NCBI GenBank assembly: GCA_018058545.1
Contig: JAGOZU010000015.1
Location: 1 to 48,605, forward strand
Direction: 5' to 3'
Length of the DNA: 48,605 bases
From: Promineifilum sp.
GTDB lineage: Bacteria > Chloroflexota > Anaerolineae > Promineifilales > Promineifilaceae
Numbering within the stretch: the stretch's first letter is position 1; the number at the start of each line of letters is the position of its first letter. Of the stretch, positions 16,805 to 24,311 are shown piece by piece. Under the pieces are notes generated by a model, which had not been told where the DNA came from, ran no database searches, and saw only the letters and a program-made list of their open reading frames with translations. The translations under genes were made by a program, and so were the position numbers.

Positions 16805-18022
16805 TCAGTCCAGTTCTGCCCATAAGTCGGCAGCTTCCAGCTCCAACGTATCCTTGATTTTGCGAATTGGGTCGTAAGCGTCGTCATCAACAGGTTCCAG
16901 TCTGGTCCAGCCGAAAAGGTCGGCCGAACAAAGCGATGTTCCACAAGCATCCGAGGCGGCAAATTCGGTCATCGCCGTCGCCACCTGCCGGGCGATGGCC
17001 TGCGGCAGTTCCGCGCCAAAGACGACCGTATCGTTGGGAATAGGTTCGCTCACCGCCAGGATGCGAGTGACATTAAAAATATCAGGTGTCGTATCGAACA
17101 AACGCGAGCGCGCGTCACGGATCCGGTAGCCGCCATAGATCGGCTCGCCGGCGACGATCACATAACCGATGGGGCTGCGGCTGGGGGCGATGCCCAGCAG
17201 ACGCCATACCTCAGGCTCGGTCTCGCCGATGATCCATTCGCCGTCGCGGGGCATGATCGGCGGAATATAACTCGCCGTGGTGAAGTCCACTTCTCCGTTT
17301 CGCAGGGCCAGCAAGGCGCTGGTTTCCTCGGGCGCCTCGATGATCTCGCCCGGTTCAATGCCTTCCTCGGCCATCCGGGCGCGAAAGTAGAGATAGTCGG
17401 GCAGGCTATGCACATCGGCTACCGACCAGCTGCGGCCGTTCAGGTCGGCCAATCCCTCGGCCGAATTGGGCGGAACGACGATCATGCCCATCTGCCAGGT
17501 CAGCCCATCCTCCCGAACGGCCACCAACGCCGGGGCGGCCCCACAACGCTCATGAGCGATCACGTAGGCCGCGGCGGTGAGAAACCCGATGGTGTCGGTC
17601 GGGGCGGCACACAGCAATTCGACCAGCGCTTCCTCGCTATCGGCGATACCGACCGCGAACTCGGCGCCGGTTGCCTGACGCAAGGCTTCGGCCAGCGGCT
17701 CGGCGCGAGCCATGATCACCACGCTACTGCCGATCGGCGGAAAGAGCAGCTGGATGGGGCGCGCGGCATCGCCCAGTGGCGGCAGGGTGGCCGTAGGCAC
17801 GGGCGTGGGGGTGGCCGTTGGCGTGGGCGTCATTGTGGGTGTGGCCGTGGCGCTGGGTTCGGGCGTAGCCGTCTGTTCAGGCGTGGCCGAAACGAGGCCG
17901 GTAGCCTGAATCGCCGCGGATTCGGCCGCCGATCCAGCGCTATTTCCCGATCGGCAAGCGACCGCGAGCCACAAAAGTTGCATCGAACAAACGGCCAAAA
18001 TCACAATATGATTCCATTTCAT
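16805..18022 (-). CDS. PhnD-like substrate-binding lipoprotein
   Basis: A 405-residue lipoprotein resembling the phosphate/phosphonate-binding PhnD family. The signal peptide ends in WLAVAC, a slightly atypical lipobox (Ala at -3). Residues about 45-85 are an almost pure Thr/Pro/Ala stalk. The binding domain starts at RPIQLLFPPIGSS and has PhnD-like elements: LAEALRQATGAEF, IGFLTAAAYVIAHERCG, LADLNGRSWSVAD, ALRNGEVDFTT. No permease or ATPase gene is nearby, so import by an ABC system is not supported. It may be an orphan receptor. It is coupled to a glycosyltransferase. Its start codon directly follows the T-run of an intrinsic-terminator hairpin, with a promoter about 110 bp upstream. Confidence 0.78.
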   Translation of the reverse strand: MKWNHIVILAVCSMQLLWLAVACRSGNSAGSAAESAAIQATGLVSATPEQTATPEPSATATPTMTPTPTATPTPVPTATLPPLGDAARPIQLLFPPIGSSVVIMARAEPLAEALRQATGAEFAVGIADSEEALVELLCAAPTDTIGFLTAAAYVIAHERCGAAPALVAVREDGLTWQMGMIVVPPNSAEGLADLNGRSWSVADVHSLPDYLYFRARMAEEGIEPGEIIEAPEETSALLALRNGEVDFTTASYIPPIMPRDGEWIIGETEPEVWRLLGIAPSRSPIGYVIVAGEPIYGGYRIRDARSRLFDTTPDIFNVTRILAVSEPIPNDTVVFGAELPQAIARQVATAMTEFAASDACGTSLCSADLFGWTRLEPVDDDAYDPIRKIKDTLELEAADLWAELD

Positions 18023-18027
18023 GAGAG

Positions 18028-18054
18028 AAAAAAGACCGGCGGAGTTGCCGGCCG
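18028..18054 (-). terminator. Intrinsic terminator/attenuator before the PhnD-like gene
   Basis: Minus-strand hairpin CGGCCGGC-AACTCC-GCCGGTC followed by TTTTTT, ending five bases before the ATG at 18022. It can end transcripts of the Ig-like gene (18224-19594). It also lies inside the leader of the promoter at 18130-18158, so it could act as an attenuator. Confidence 0.68.
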
Positions 18055-18129
18055 CGCGTCCACAAAATCAGGAACTATCGACAGATCGCGTCCGCCTGAC
18101 GCAACCGGCTCCTGCCAATCATCTATGGG

Positions 18130-18158
18130 AGTGTAACCGGTTCGAGGGTGCGTTCCAA
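18130..18158 (-). promoter_or_regulatory. Sigma-70 type promoter for the PhnD-like gene
   Basis: Minus-strand -35 TTGGAA (18153-18158), exact 17-base spacer, -10 TACACT (18130-18135). The predicted start near 18123 leaves a leader of about 100 bases that includes a GCGTC/GACGC hairpin and the terminator-like hairpin. Confidence 0.6.
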
Positions 18159-18223
18159 CGAAGCTAAGGGTAAATTAATACAGGTGGCCTTTCGTGGGCG
18201 TTGCCAGGGACGATACGGTCGGG

Positions 18224-19594
18224 CTACTTCTTTTGGGCGTCAACCGGTCTGACCGGTATCTCTCGCGGCTCGCATTCGGGCCGGTTGGCTGCGTCGGGGA
18301 TATCCACCAGGATCGACTGGGGATCGACCCGGTTGTTGAACTGGGCGATGGCGACATCCTCATGGATCAACCCTGCCCACAGCGGCTGAGGGTTGCGGTC
18401 GCCGAACACATCGACGACGCGGATGCCTCCGGTTACGACGGCACGGCCGCCCGGCATCAGGTAATACTGGCCATCGATCAGTTCCAGATCGTCGGGGTTG
18501 CCGACCGCCCAGCGGAAGGGGTAGTTCGACAGCTCATTCTCGAAGCCGATGGCCACCCGCCAGGCGCCGGACTCGGTATGCCAGCCCAGCGTGTTATAGT
18601 TCCAGGTGGAGTCGTAAACCGTGCCCGGCTGGGGGCCGGTGGTGCGGATGGGCGTCTGACCATAGTTATTGACTGTCATGGTAAAGGTGATGGTATCGCA
18701 CAAGGCCACGGCCGTGGCGCTCCATTGCACGGTATTGCCCGTAGGGGGTGACATAATGTCGGCGCGAGGCACGCCACCGTACAGGATCGACAATTCGCTG
18801 GTGACGCGCATGCGCTGGCCCTCATGATCCTGAGCCTCGGCTACGATGGTATAGGTGCCGTCCGGCGGGGGAGACTCGCCATTATCCACGCCACCCTCGT
18901 AGTCGTAGTAATGGCGACCGGGCATATTGGGTTGGACCTCGCGCGGCATCTCGGCGATGGGCACTTCCCGGCCGTCGGGCAACTGCACAAACACCCGCAC
19001 ATCGGCCACTTCCTTGGGCAGGTAGAGCTGCATCAGAACCCGGTCGTCGATGCCGTCCCGGTTGGGCGTGAAGAGGCTCCGGTCGAGGGTGAAGTTGCGC
19101 ATTTCGGGCAACTGCGGATCGCCGTCGACGATGGCGAGCGTGCCCTGCCGGGTCTCCGTCACGCCGTCGAAGTCGGTCGCTTCGATGGTCCAGGTATACT
19201 CGCCGTCGCGCAGGAGCCGGGACAATATCTCGCCCTCGATGTCGTCGGTCGCCAGCCGATAGCCGTCGACGACGCCGCTGAACAGCACCTCATACTCGCC
19301 CGCCCCGCGCGGCTTTTCCTGACGAAAGAAAAAGCGATCCCCGGCCGCATTCTCGAAATAGATGGAGACGGTGGCGTTGCGGGACAACTCGTAGCGGATG
19401 GGAGTGGCGTCGGTGATACCGTCGGCGTTGGGGGTGATCTGCGAATCGCGGACTTCGACGTTGCGCAGCAGGCTATCGTCGCCATTGAGCAGGCGACCGC
19501 CCAGCAACACGGCCAACAGGACGACGGCCGCGGCGATCAGCAGGACGATCAGGATCGAGGAGGTTGACTTGCCCAAAACAGTTCTTCGTGACAC
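18224..19594 (-). CDS. Membrane-anchored extracytoplasmic protein with FlgD-type Ig-like repeats
   Basis: A 456-residue protein with an N-terminal transmembrane anchor (SILIVLLIAAAVVLLAVLL) and an extracytoplasmic beta-rich body. Two modules begin with the TPNxDG signature of FlgD/CHU_C-like Ig domains: SQITPNADGITDATPIRYEL (about residue 52) and SLFTPNRDGIDDRVLMQLYL (about residue 175). A further beta-sandwich-like region follows GNTVQWSATAVAL. No enzymatic motif is seen. A structural or binding role at the cell surface is likely but not provable. The GTG start lies six bases after an extended -10. It is separated from lgt by 52 bp, and a terminator ends its transcript. Confidence 0.72.
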   Translation of the reverse strand: MSRRTVLGKSTSSILIVLLIAAAVVLLAVLLGGRLLNGDDSLLRNVEVRDSQITPNADGITDATPIRYELSRNATVSIYFENAAGDRFFFRQEKPRGAGEYEVLFSGVVDGYRLATDDIEGEILSRLLRDGEYTWTIEATDFDGVTETRQGTLAIVDGDPQLPEMRNFTLDRSLFTPNRDGIDDRVLMQLYLPKEVADVRVFVQLPDGREVPIAEMPREVQPNMPGRHYYDYEGGVDNGESPPPDGTYTIVAEAQDHEGQRMRVTSELSILYGGVPRADIMSPPTGNTVQWSATAVALCDTITFTMTVNNYGQTPIRTTGPQPGTVYDSTWNYNTLGWHTESGAWRVAIGFENELSNYPFRWAVGNPDDLELIDGQYYLMPGGRAVVTGGIRVVDVFGDRNPQPLWAGLIHEDVAIAQFNNRVDPQSILVDIPDAANRPECEPREIPVRPVDAQKK

Positions 19595-19600
19595 AGAGCT

Positions 19601-19609
19601 AGTTTAGCA
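19601..19609 (-). promoter_or_regulatory. Extended -10, near-leaderless
   Basis: Minus-strand TGCTAAACT, six bases before the GTG at 19594. Confidence 0.45.
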
Positions 19610-19646
19610 AAGGTTGAACAGGTCGCCAGAGACGATTAGCCGCCGC

Positions 19647-20828
19647 TCACCCGACGGCCGTCCGGCGACGCGCAAGACGGCGGTATACCACGGCCACAAT
19701 CACGATGGCGGCCACCAGCAGCGAGATCAGGGTGGCGACGGCCAGCCCTGACTCCAGCCCAAAGAAAGCCACGGCCCGGCTATCGAGGCGCACCAGCTCC
19801 AGCAGGCTGCGGCCGATAGCGTAGGCCACGAGATAGAGAGCCGTCAACTCACCGGGCAGCAGCCGCGCGGCATGCTTGCGAGCCAGTCTGTAGAGGACCA
19901 AGAAGGCCATCAGGCTCCACAGTGACTCATAGAGAAAGGCCGGATGGAAGCGCTCGAAGGCGGCGAAATCAGGCAGCCGGTAGATGGGATCGATGTGGAC
20001 CGCCCAGGGCAGATCGGTGGGCGAGCCGTATAGTTCCTGGTTGAAAAAGTTGCCCCAGCGGCCGACCGCCTGCCCCAGCGCCAGACCGACGGCGGCCAGA
20101 TCGGCCCAGCCCAACGTGGTGATCCGGTTGCGCCGGGTGTAGATGATCAGGCCCAGCAACCCGCCGGCGATCCCGCCATAGATGCCCAGACCACCGCCAC
20201 GAAAATTGAGCAACTGGACCGGATCGCGGAAATAATCGAGCGGCGAAAAGATGCCGATGGCGGCCATGCTGGGCGATGGCGTCAGGACGTGATAGAGGCG
20301 CGCGCCAATGAGACCCAAAATGAGCGCCCACAGCAAGGCGTTCCAGGTGTGGTCGGGGTTCCATTGCCGCCAGGGAGCATCCTTAAGCCAACCGGAGTCG
20401 ATGTCGGGAGCGGCCGCCAGCGCGTCGAGAACGGCCCTCTGTTGCTCATTGCTCAGCGGCAACCGGCGAGGGTCCAGACCGACCTCACAGAGGACCGGGC
20501 CGAGCGTCGTAACTCCATGATCGGCCAGCGAGGCCACAACATCCTCGGGCATGCCGGATTCGGCGAGCGGCCGTTCCTGCAAGGCGACGGGGACGGCCGC
20601 CTGGAACACCTGCCGCGCCCGCTCATCGGCCAGCCGCGAGACGACCCACGCTCCCAGAGCCACGCCGGTGATGATCCAGATGCCGTACCAGTAGACGGCA
20701 AAGCCGGCGATGGTGATGGCTGCGCGCGGCGGCGTGACGCCGGTGGCCAGGTGGTAGCCGTAGAGAGCAGCGGCCACGGCGAAAATGGCGGCAATCACAT
20801 ACCAATAGGGTTCAATGCGTCGGGCCAT
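19647..20828 (-). CDS. lgt: Prolipoprotein diacylglyceryl transferase with extra soluble insert
   Basis: A 393-residue integral membrane enzyme that transfers diacylglycerol from phosphatidylglycerol to the lipobox Cys of prolipoproteins. The Lgt signature is GRWGNFFNQELYG (Arg, Asn and Glu conserved), and GGGLGIYGGIAGG is the substrate loop, with Tyr where E. coli has His103. AIGRSLLELVRLDS carries the second essential Arg region. It is about 100 residues longer than E. coli Lgt: a charged, probably cytoplasmic domain sits between the first two helices and the core (about residues 65-160, with RARQVFQAAVPVALQERP and LSNEQQRAVLDALAAAP). It starts 36 bp after the phospholipid synthase gene, which probably supplies its lipid donor. 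Confidence 0.9.
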   Translation of the reverse strand: MARRIEPYWYVIAAIFAVAAALYGYHLATGVTPPRAAITIAGFAVYWYGIWIITGVALGAWVVSRLADERARQVFQAAVPVALQERPLAESGMPEDVVASLADHGVTTLGPVLCEVGLDPRRLPLSNEQQRAVLDALAAAPDIDSGWLKDAPWRQWNPDHTWNALLWALILGLIGARLYHVLTPSPSMAAIGIFSPLDYFRDPVQLLNFRGGGLGIYGGIAGGLLGLIIYTRRNRITTLGWADLAAVGLALGQAVGRWGNFFNQELYGSPTDLPWAVHIDPIYRLPDFAAFERFHPAFLYESLWSLMAFLVLYRLARKHAARLLPGELTALYLVAYAIGRSLLELVRLDSRAVAFFGLESGLAVATLISLLVAAIVIVAVVYRRLARRRTAVG

Positions 20829-20864
20829 GGGTCACCGTGCCGCGTATCGTCGAGTCGCGCCGGA

Positions 20865-21488
20865 CTATTCGTGCGGCTCGCGCGACTGCTGCCAGACAGT
20901 CCACATGCGCTGGAAGAAGGTGAAGTAGGTTAAGGCCGCCAGGATCCCCAGGGCGATATGGGGCCAGCCCAACGCCAGGAAGACGATCATGACGACATAG
21001 CGCTCCACGCGGCTCAGCACGCCGACCTTGGCCTCAAAGCCCAACGCCTCGGCGCGGGAACGGGCGTAGCTAACCATCAGGGAACCGGTCACCGCCAGAT
21101 AAGCCACAGCCAGCATGAGCGGGTCGACCTGGGTGTAATAGTAGTAGATGAAGCCGCCGAAGAGGACAATCTCGGCCAGACGGTCGAGGCTGGAGTCGAG
21201 GAACGCGCCAAACCCGCCCTGCTTGCGGCCAAGCTTGCGCGCCAGCGCCCCGTCGAAGGCATCGAGCGGCGACAGCAAGGCGATGGCCAGCGCTGCCCAG
21301 CGAAACTCGCCGATAGCGATGAGCCAGGCGAACAGGATATGGGTCAGAAATCCCAGGATCGTCAGGAAGTCCGGCCCCAGCTTGTAGCGCGCCAGCGTGT
21401 CGACCACGGGGTCGATTATAAATTTGGTGCGAACGCGCAACCAGTCGGTCAGGGTCATTCGCTTCTTGATGGGTTCTTCATGCGCCAT
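20865..21488 (-). CDS. CDP-alcohol phosphatidyltransferase (PgsA-like)
   Basis: A 207-residue membrane enzyme of phospholipid synthesis, joining CDP-diacylglycerol to an alcohol phosphate. LDAFDGALARKLGRKQGGFG followed by AFLDSSLDR contains the full CDP-OH-P signature (DxxDG..AR....G...D...D). Five to six hydrophobic helices surround it. Coupling with lgt, which uses phosphatidylglycerol, favours a phosphatidylglycerophosphate synthase. A phosphatidylinositol-phosphate synthase, as in Actinobacteria, remains possible because substrate choice cannot be read from the motif. Confidence 0.85.
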   Translation of the reverse strand: MAHEEPIKKRMTLTDWLRVRTKFIIDPVVDTLARYKLGPDFLTILGFLTHILFAWLIAIGEFRWAALAIALLSPLDAFDGALARKLGRKQGGFGAFLDSSLDRLAEIVLFGGFIYYYYTQVDPLMLAVAYLAVTGSLMVSYARSRAEALGFEAKVGVLSRVERYVVMIVFLALGWPHIALGILAALTYFTFFQRMWTVWQQSREPHE

Positions 21489-21558
21489 GCGGCATCTGTC
21501 TCTTTAATCACGGGCGCCGGACTCATTGCCGGATGTCGATACACTATGCTCGTGTCCC

Positions 21559-21580
21559 GGGGCGGGTCTGCAACCCGCCT
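21559..21580. repeat. GC-rich hairpin, GGCGGGT...ACCCGCC
   Basis: Seven-base perfect inverted repeat around CTGCA in the gap between the phospholipid synthase and atp operons. A related but decayed copy, GGGCGGGTTTGCAA, is at about 34220 upstream of nuoA, so this may be a dispersed element. Confidence 0.45.
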
Positions 21581-21585
21581 TTACA

Positions 21586-21620
21586 GTAAAAAAGGCCAGG
21601 GCAAAACGAATCCCTGGCCT
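21586..21620 (-). terminator. Intrinsic terminator of the atp operon
   Basis: On the minus strand AGGCCAGGG pairs with CCCTGGCCT (nine perfect base pairs, ten-base loop) and is followed by six Ts. It lies about 90 bp after the atpF/H fusion stop, showing that the operon truly ends there without atpA, G, D or C. Confidence 0.92.
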
Positions 21621-21708
21621 GTCTATATCATTAAGATCGATGGCAACCGATTCGACGCGGCCGCCGTCTTCTCCCCTCTTAACGAGGGTTGGCCAAACCA
21701 GTCACAGC

Positions 21709-22416
21709 CTAACGGCGCAACGATTCTTGCAGAGCGCTCATCCGGTTGGCGACGCTGTCATCCACGACGCGGTCGCCCACGCGAATGACCAGCCCGCCCA
21801 GGATACCCGGATCCACCTTGTACTGGACGTCGCTGATTCCGAGCGTCTTGGCCGCGGCTTTCCGCTCAGCCTCGGTCAGCGGCAGCGCGCTGGTGATCTC
21901 GGCCGATTCGCCCTTCAGTTCCGACACACCGGCCGGGACCTGGCTGAAGAAGTTGTCGATGAGCTGGTGTTGCCGTTTCTCGTCCAGCGATTCGCCGACG
22001 AGCTTGTTGGCCGCGGCGATGGAGATGGCCGCAACCTGGCCACGCAGGTCGGCCAAAATGCGATTGCGCTCCTCGGTCGCTTCCGTCTGGGCAGTGGCCA
22101 TGATGGCGCGAGCATCTTCGCGAGCCTTGGCTTCCACATCCTTGGCTGCGCCCTCGGCAGCCACGACCGCCTCGCGGCGAAGGTTGGCGGCTTCGGCGCG
22201 CGCATCGTCAAGAATGCGCTTGGCGTCGGCGTCGGCGTTGGCGCGGGCGATCTCCGCCTGACGGGCGTCTTCCAGTCCCTTGGCGATACGCGCCTTCCGC
22301 TCGTCCAGCACGCGCAACATCGGCTTGTAGATGAACGCGGTCAGAATCAACATCAAGGCGCTGATACCCAGAATCTGCGCGATCAGGTAACCTAAATTAA
22401 TGCCTAATGCTTCCAT
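21709..22416 (-). CDS. atpF: ATP synthase b subunit fused to the C-terminal domain of delta
   Basis: A 235-residue peripheral-stalk protein. Residues 1-28 are the membrane anchor; about 30-165 form the long charged, Ala-rich coiled coil of subunit b (RAEAANLRREAVVAAEGAAK), ending in LDEKRQHQLIDNFF. Residues about 175-235 match the C-terminal domain of delta/OSCP: AEITSALPLTEAERKAA, then VDPGILGGLVIRVGDRVVDD and a closing LQESLRR. The six-helix N-terminal domain of delta, which binds the alpha subunits, is absent. Mycobacteria have a b-delta fusion, but with a full delta. A GAGGATAA site precedes the ATG. The next gene on this strand is not atpA but, past a terminator, a phospholipid synthase. 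Confidence 0.88.
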   Translation of the reverse strand: MEALGINLGYLIAQILGISALMLILTAFIYKPMLRVLDERKARIAKGLEDARQAEIARANADADAKRILDDARAEAANLRREAVVAAEGAAKDVEAKAREDARAIMATAQTEATEERNRILADLRGQVAAISIAAANKLVGESLDEKRQHQLIDNFFSQVPAGVSELKGESAEITSALPLTEAERKAAAKTLGISDVQYKVDPGILGGLVIRVGDRVVDDSVANRMSALQESLRR

Positions 22417-22469
22417 AAGTTATCCTCAACTCGATCGGTGGTTTACCCTACCAATCTCCGGGTACCCTC

Positions 22470-22718
22470 TTAGAACACGAACAGAATAATCAGCGCCACA
22501 ACCAGGGCGTAAATAGCGACGGCTTCGGTGAAGGCGACACCCAGAATCATGTTCGTCTGGATATTACCGCTGGCGTCCGGGTTGCGGGCGATACCTTGAA
22601 CAGCGCCACCCACCAGAATACCGATGCCGGCGCCGGCGCCGATGGCGCCCAACATAGCCAGGCCAGCGCCAATGGCTTTCAGGCCTTCCGCGAGTGCTGC
22701 TGCAGATAGTTCATCCAT
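22470..22718 (-). CDS. atpE: ATP synthase c subunit
   Basis: An 82-residue hairpin of two membrane helices that oligomerises into the rotor ring. Helix 1 has the glycine-rich [16 protein letters not shown] packing motif, the loop is ARNPDAS, and helix 2 has the ion-carrying Glu in [15 protein letters not shown]. The residues around that Glu lack the Ser/Thr pair and the helix-1 Gln of sodium-binding rings, so proton coupling is expected. GGAGGA lies eight bases before the ATG. Confidence 0.95.
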   Translation of the reverse strand: MDELSAAALAEGLKAIGAGLAMLGAIGAGAGIGILVGGAVQGIARNPDASGNIQTNMILGVAFTEAVAIYALVVALIILFVF

Positions 22719-22814
22719 TATTCAGTCCTCCGATAGACTTTTAATATTGATTTCTACTTTAATCTGATTTGATCGACGAGCCGGCTTCAGAAGCCGGATC
22801 CCGCCGTGGGATAC

Positions 22815-23954
22815 TTAGTGATGCTCTTCCCCGCCGCCGTGGCTCTCGGTGGCGCTGTTCATGAAGATGAGCATCAGCAGGGCAAAGACGAGCGCCTGGA
22901 TGAGGCCCACGAACAGTTCCAGCCCGAAGAAGGCCAGGTTAGCCACCGACAGGATGTAGCCCATGACAAACAGGAGCACCATGCCGGCAAACAGGTTTCC
23001 CAGAAGACGGAAGGCGAACGAGATGATTTTCGAAATCTCGCTGACCAGCTCCAGGAGGCCGACGGCCGGGTCGATGGCCTTGATCGGGTCGCCCTTCACC
23101 TTGTCCACCCAGCCCTTTTCCAGGAAGGGGAAGAACTTTTGAAGGTAGCTGAAACCCAGATACTTAAAGCCGAAATACTGCACCATGACCATGGCGATGA
23201 GGGCAAAGGCGAGGGTGAAGTTCAGGTCAGTAGATGCGGGACGCAGGAAGGGAACGATGGTCCAGTCGGCCGCCTCGATGTTGCGTCCGATGGCCACGCC
23301 ATGGGAATCTGTCTTGATGGGCGCATCGGCGATAGCGTTATCGGAACGGATCAACCACAGTCCGTCACGCAAACCCCAGGCGTTGGCCTCGTCTTCAGTC
23401 GCCTCGGCCGCATGGACGGCTTCTTCCACTTCCGCGGCGGACGGTTCGCGACCCTCGGCTCTGGCGGCCGCCAGGACCTGTCGCTCGGCCGCCATCCCGG
23501 CGAAGTGCGGCTTGTGCTCCCACAGGCCAACGCTGTCATAGCCGGGGATGAGGCCCATCCAGTTGGAGATCAGGATGATGAGGACGAAGCTCATGAAATA
23601 GGGAAAGAATTCCCGCGCCTTGGGCCCGGCGATGTTGGCGGTGAAGTTATAGGCGCCTTCCAGGATCATCTCGAAGACGTTGTAGAAGCCGGTGGGCACT
23701 TCGTCGGCCGTGCGCGAGCGGGCGCGCAGGCCAAATGCCAGGAGCAGAACCACGATCCAGGCCACGATAGCGGCCACGAACGTGTTCAGCAATCCGGCAT
23801 TGTTAAACAAAAATTGCGGCATGATCCCTTCCGTCCCCGGGTACGGTTCGCCGGGCAACTGGATGAAGGGCAGCACGGGCTTGGTGTAGGCGATGACTGA
23901 TCCGAAGACGATCATCAGCACCACGAGGAGAAGGATTATATAGCGCTTCTTCAT
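22815..23954 (-). CDS. atpB: ATP synthase a subunit with a large inserted loop
   Basis: A 379-residue membrane stator subunit that forms the proton half-channels, about 110-130 residues longer than typical. The essential Arg is in ISFAFRLLGNLFAGM, and LISNWMGLIPGYDS is the conserved earlier helix. Between that helix and LNFTLAFALIAMVMV lies an insert of about 95 residues (roughly 150-245), mostly charged and Ala/Glu-rich (EGREPSAAEVEEAVHAAEAT), probably on the outer side. The C-terminus ends in a short His/Glu tail. The ATG overlaps the atpI stop (ATGA). The insert interrupts no known functional helix. Confidence 0.92.
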   Translation of the reverse strand: MKKRYIILLLVVLMIVFGSVIAYTKPVLPFIQLPGEPYPGTEGIMPQFLFNNAGLLNTFVAAIVAWIVVLLLAFGLRARSRTADEVPTGFYNVFEMILEGAYNFTANIAGPKAREFFPYFMSFVLIILISNWMGLIPGYDSVGLWEHKPHFAGMAAERQVLAAARAEGREPSAAEVEEAVHAAEATEDEANAWGLRDGLWLIRSDNAIADAPIKTDSHGVAIGRNIEAADWTIVPFLRPASTDLNFTLAFALIAMVMVQYFGFKYLGFSYLQKFFPFLEKGWVDKVKGDPIKAIDPAVGLLELVSEISKIISFAFRLLGNLFAGMVLLFVMGYILSVANLAFFGLELFVGLIQALVFALLMLIFMNSATESHGGGEEHH

Positions 23955-24256
23955 ATGGCGTTCTTGTCCTTATCTTCCTGACTTTGTTCCTTTTGAATAC
24001 TCTCGACAGTCTTGTTAGCCTTTCCAATCATCCACAGGCTGATGCGAACCATGGCCCACAGGGTGACCGGAAAACTGCCGAGCATAAAAATGACGGTGAA
24101 GATCTTGCGCTCATTACCAAGAAAGCCGTCCAGAAGCCATCCGGCGCCAAAGGCGGCACCGATGATGACGAGGGCGACTAATCCTGTGACGCAGCCGATC
24201 TGGCCGACCGTATTGGTCAGCGCGGCCGCTTGTCTGAGATTCGGATCTTGAGACAC
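23951..24256 (-). CDS. atpI: AtpI/AtpZ family ATP synthase accessory protein
   Basis: A 101-residue protein with two membrane helices (CVTGLVALVIIGAAFGAGWLL and IFTVIFMLGSFPVTLWAMV) and a charged C-terminal tail. Proteins of this family sit first in atp operons and help c-ring assembly or magnesium supply. The GTG start is supported by a good promoter 27-54 bp upstream. The stop overlaps the atpB start by four bases. Confidence 0.85.
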   Translation of the reverse strand: MSQDPNLRQAAALTNTVGQIGCVTGLVALVIIGAAFGAGWLLDGFLGNERKIFTVIFMLGSFPVTLWAMVRISLWMIGKANKTVESIQKEQSQEDKDKNAI

Positions 24257-24282
24257 GTCAGATTGTTCAGGTCAACTTGCGC

Positions 24283-24310
24283 ATTGTATCACAATCAATT
24301 TCCCGGTCAA
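24283..24310 (-). promoter_or_regulatory. Promoter of the atp operon
   Basis: Minus-strand -35 TTGACC (24305-24310), 16-base spacer, -10 TACAAT (24283-24288). It begins 2 bp after the nuoN stop codon, so the two energy operons abut but can be transcribed separately. Leader of about 20 bases. Confidence 0.75.
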
Positions 24311-24311
24311 T

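Noticed and set aside
16804-16962. A longer glycosyltransferase start with 53 extra residues.
   Set aside because: The extension overlaps the PhnD-like gene and precedes the standard MIDVAVIIVSW start; TGA-G-ATG coupling supports the shorter form.
17765-17910. Thr/Pro-rich repetitive stretch as a possible DNA satellite.
   Set aside because: It is an in-frame surface stalk of the PhnD-like lipoprotein, common in Gram-positive-type lipoproteins, and degenerate at DNA level.
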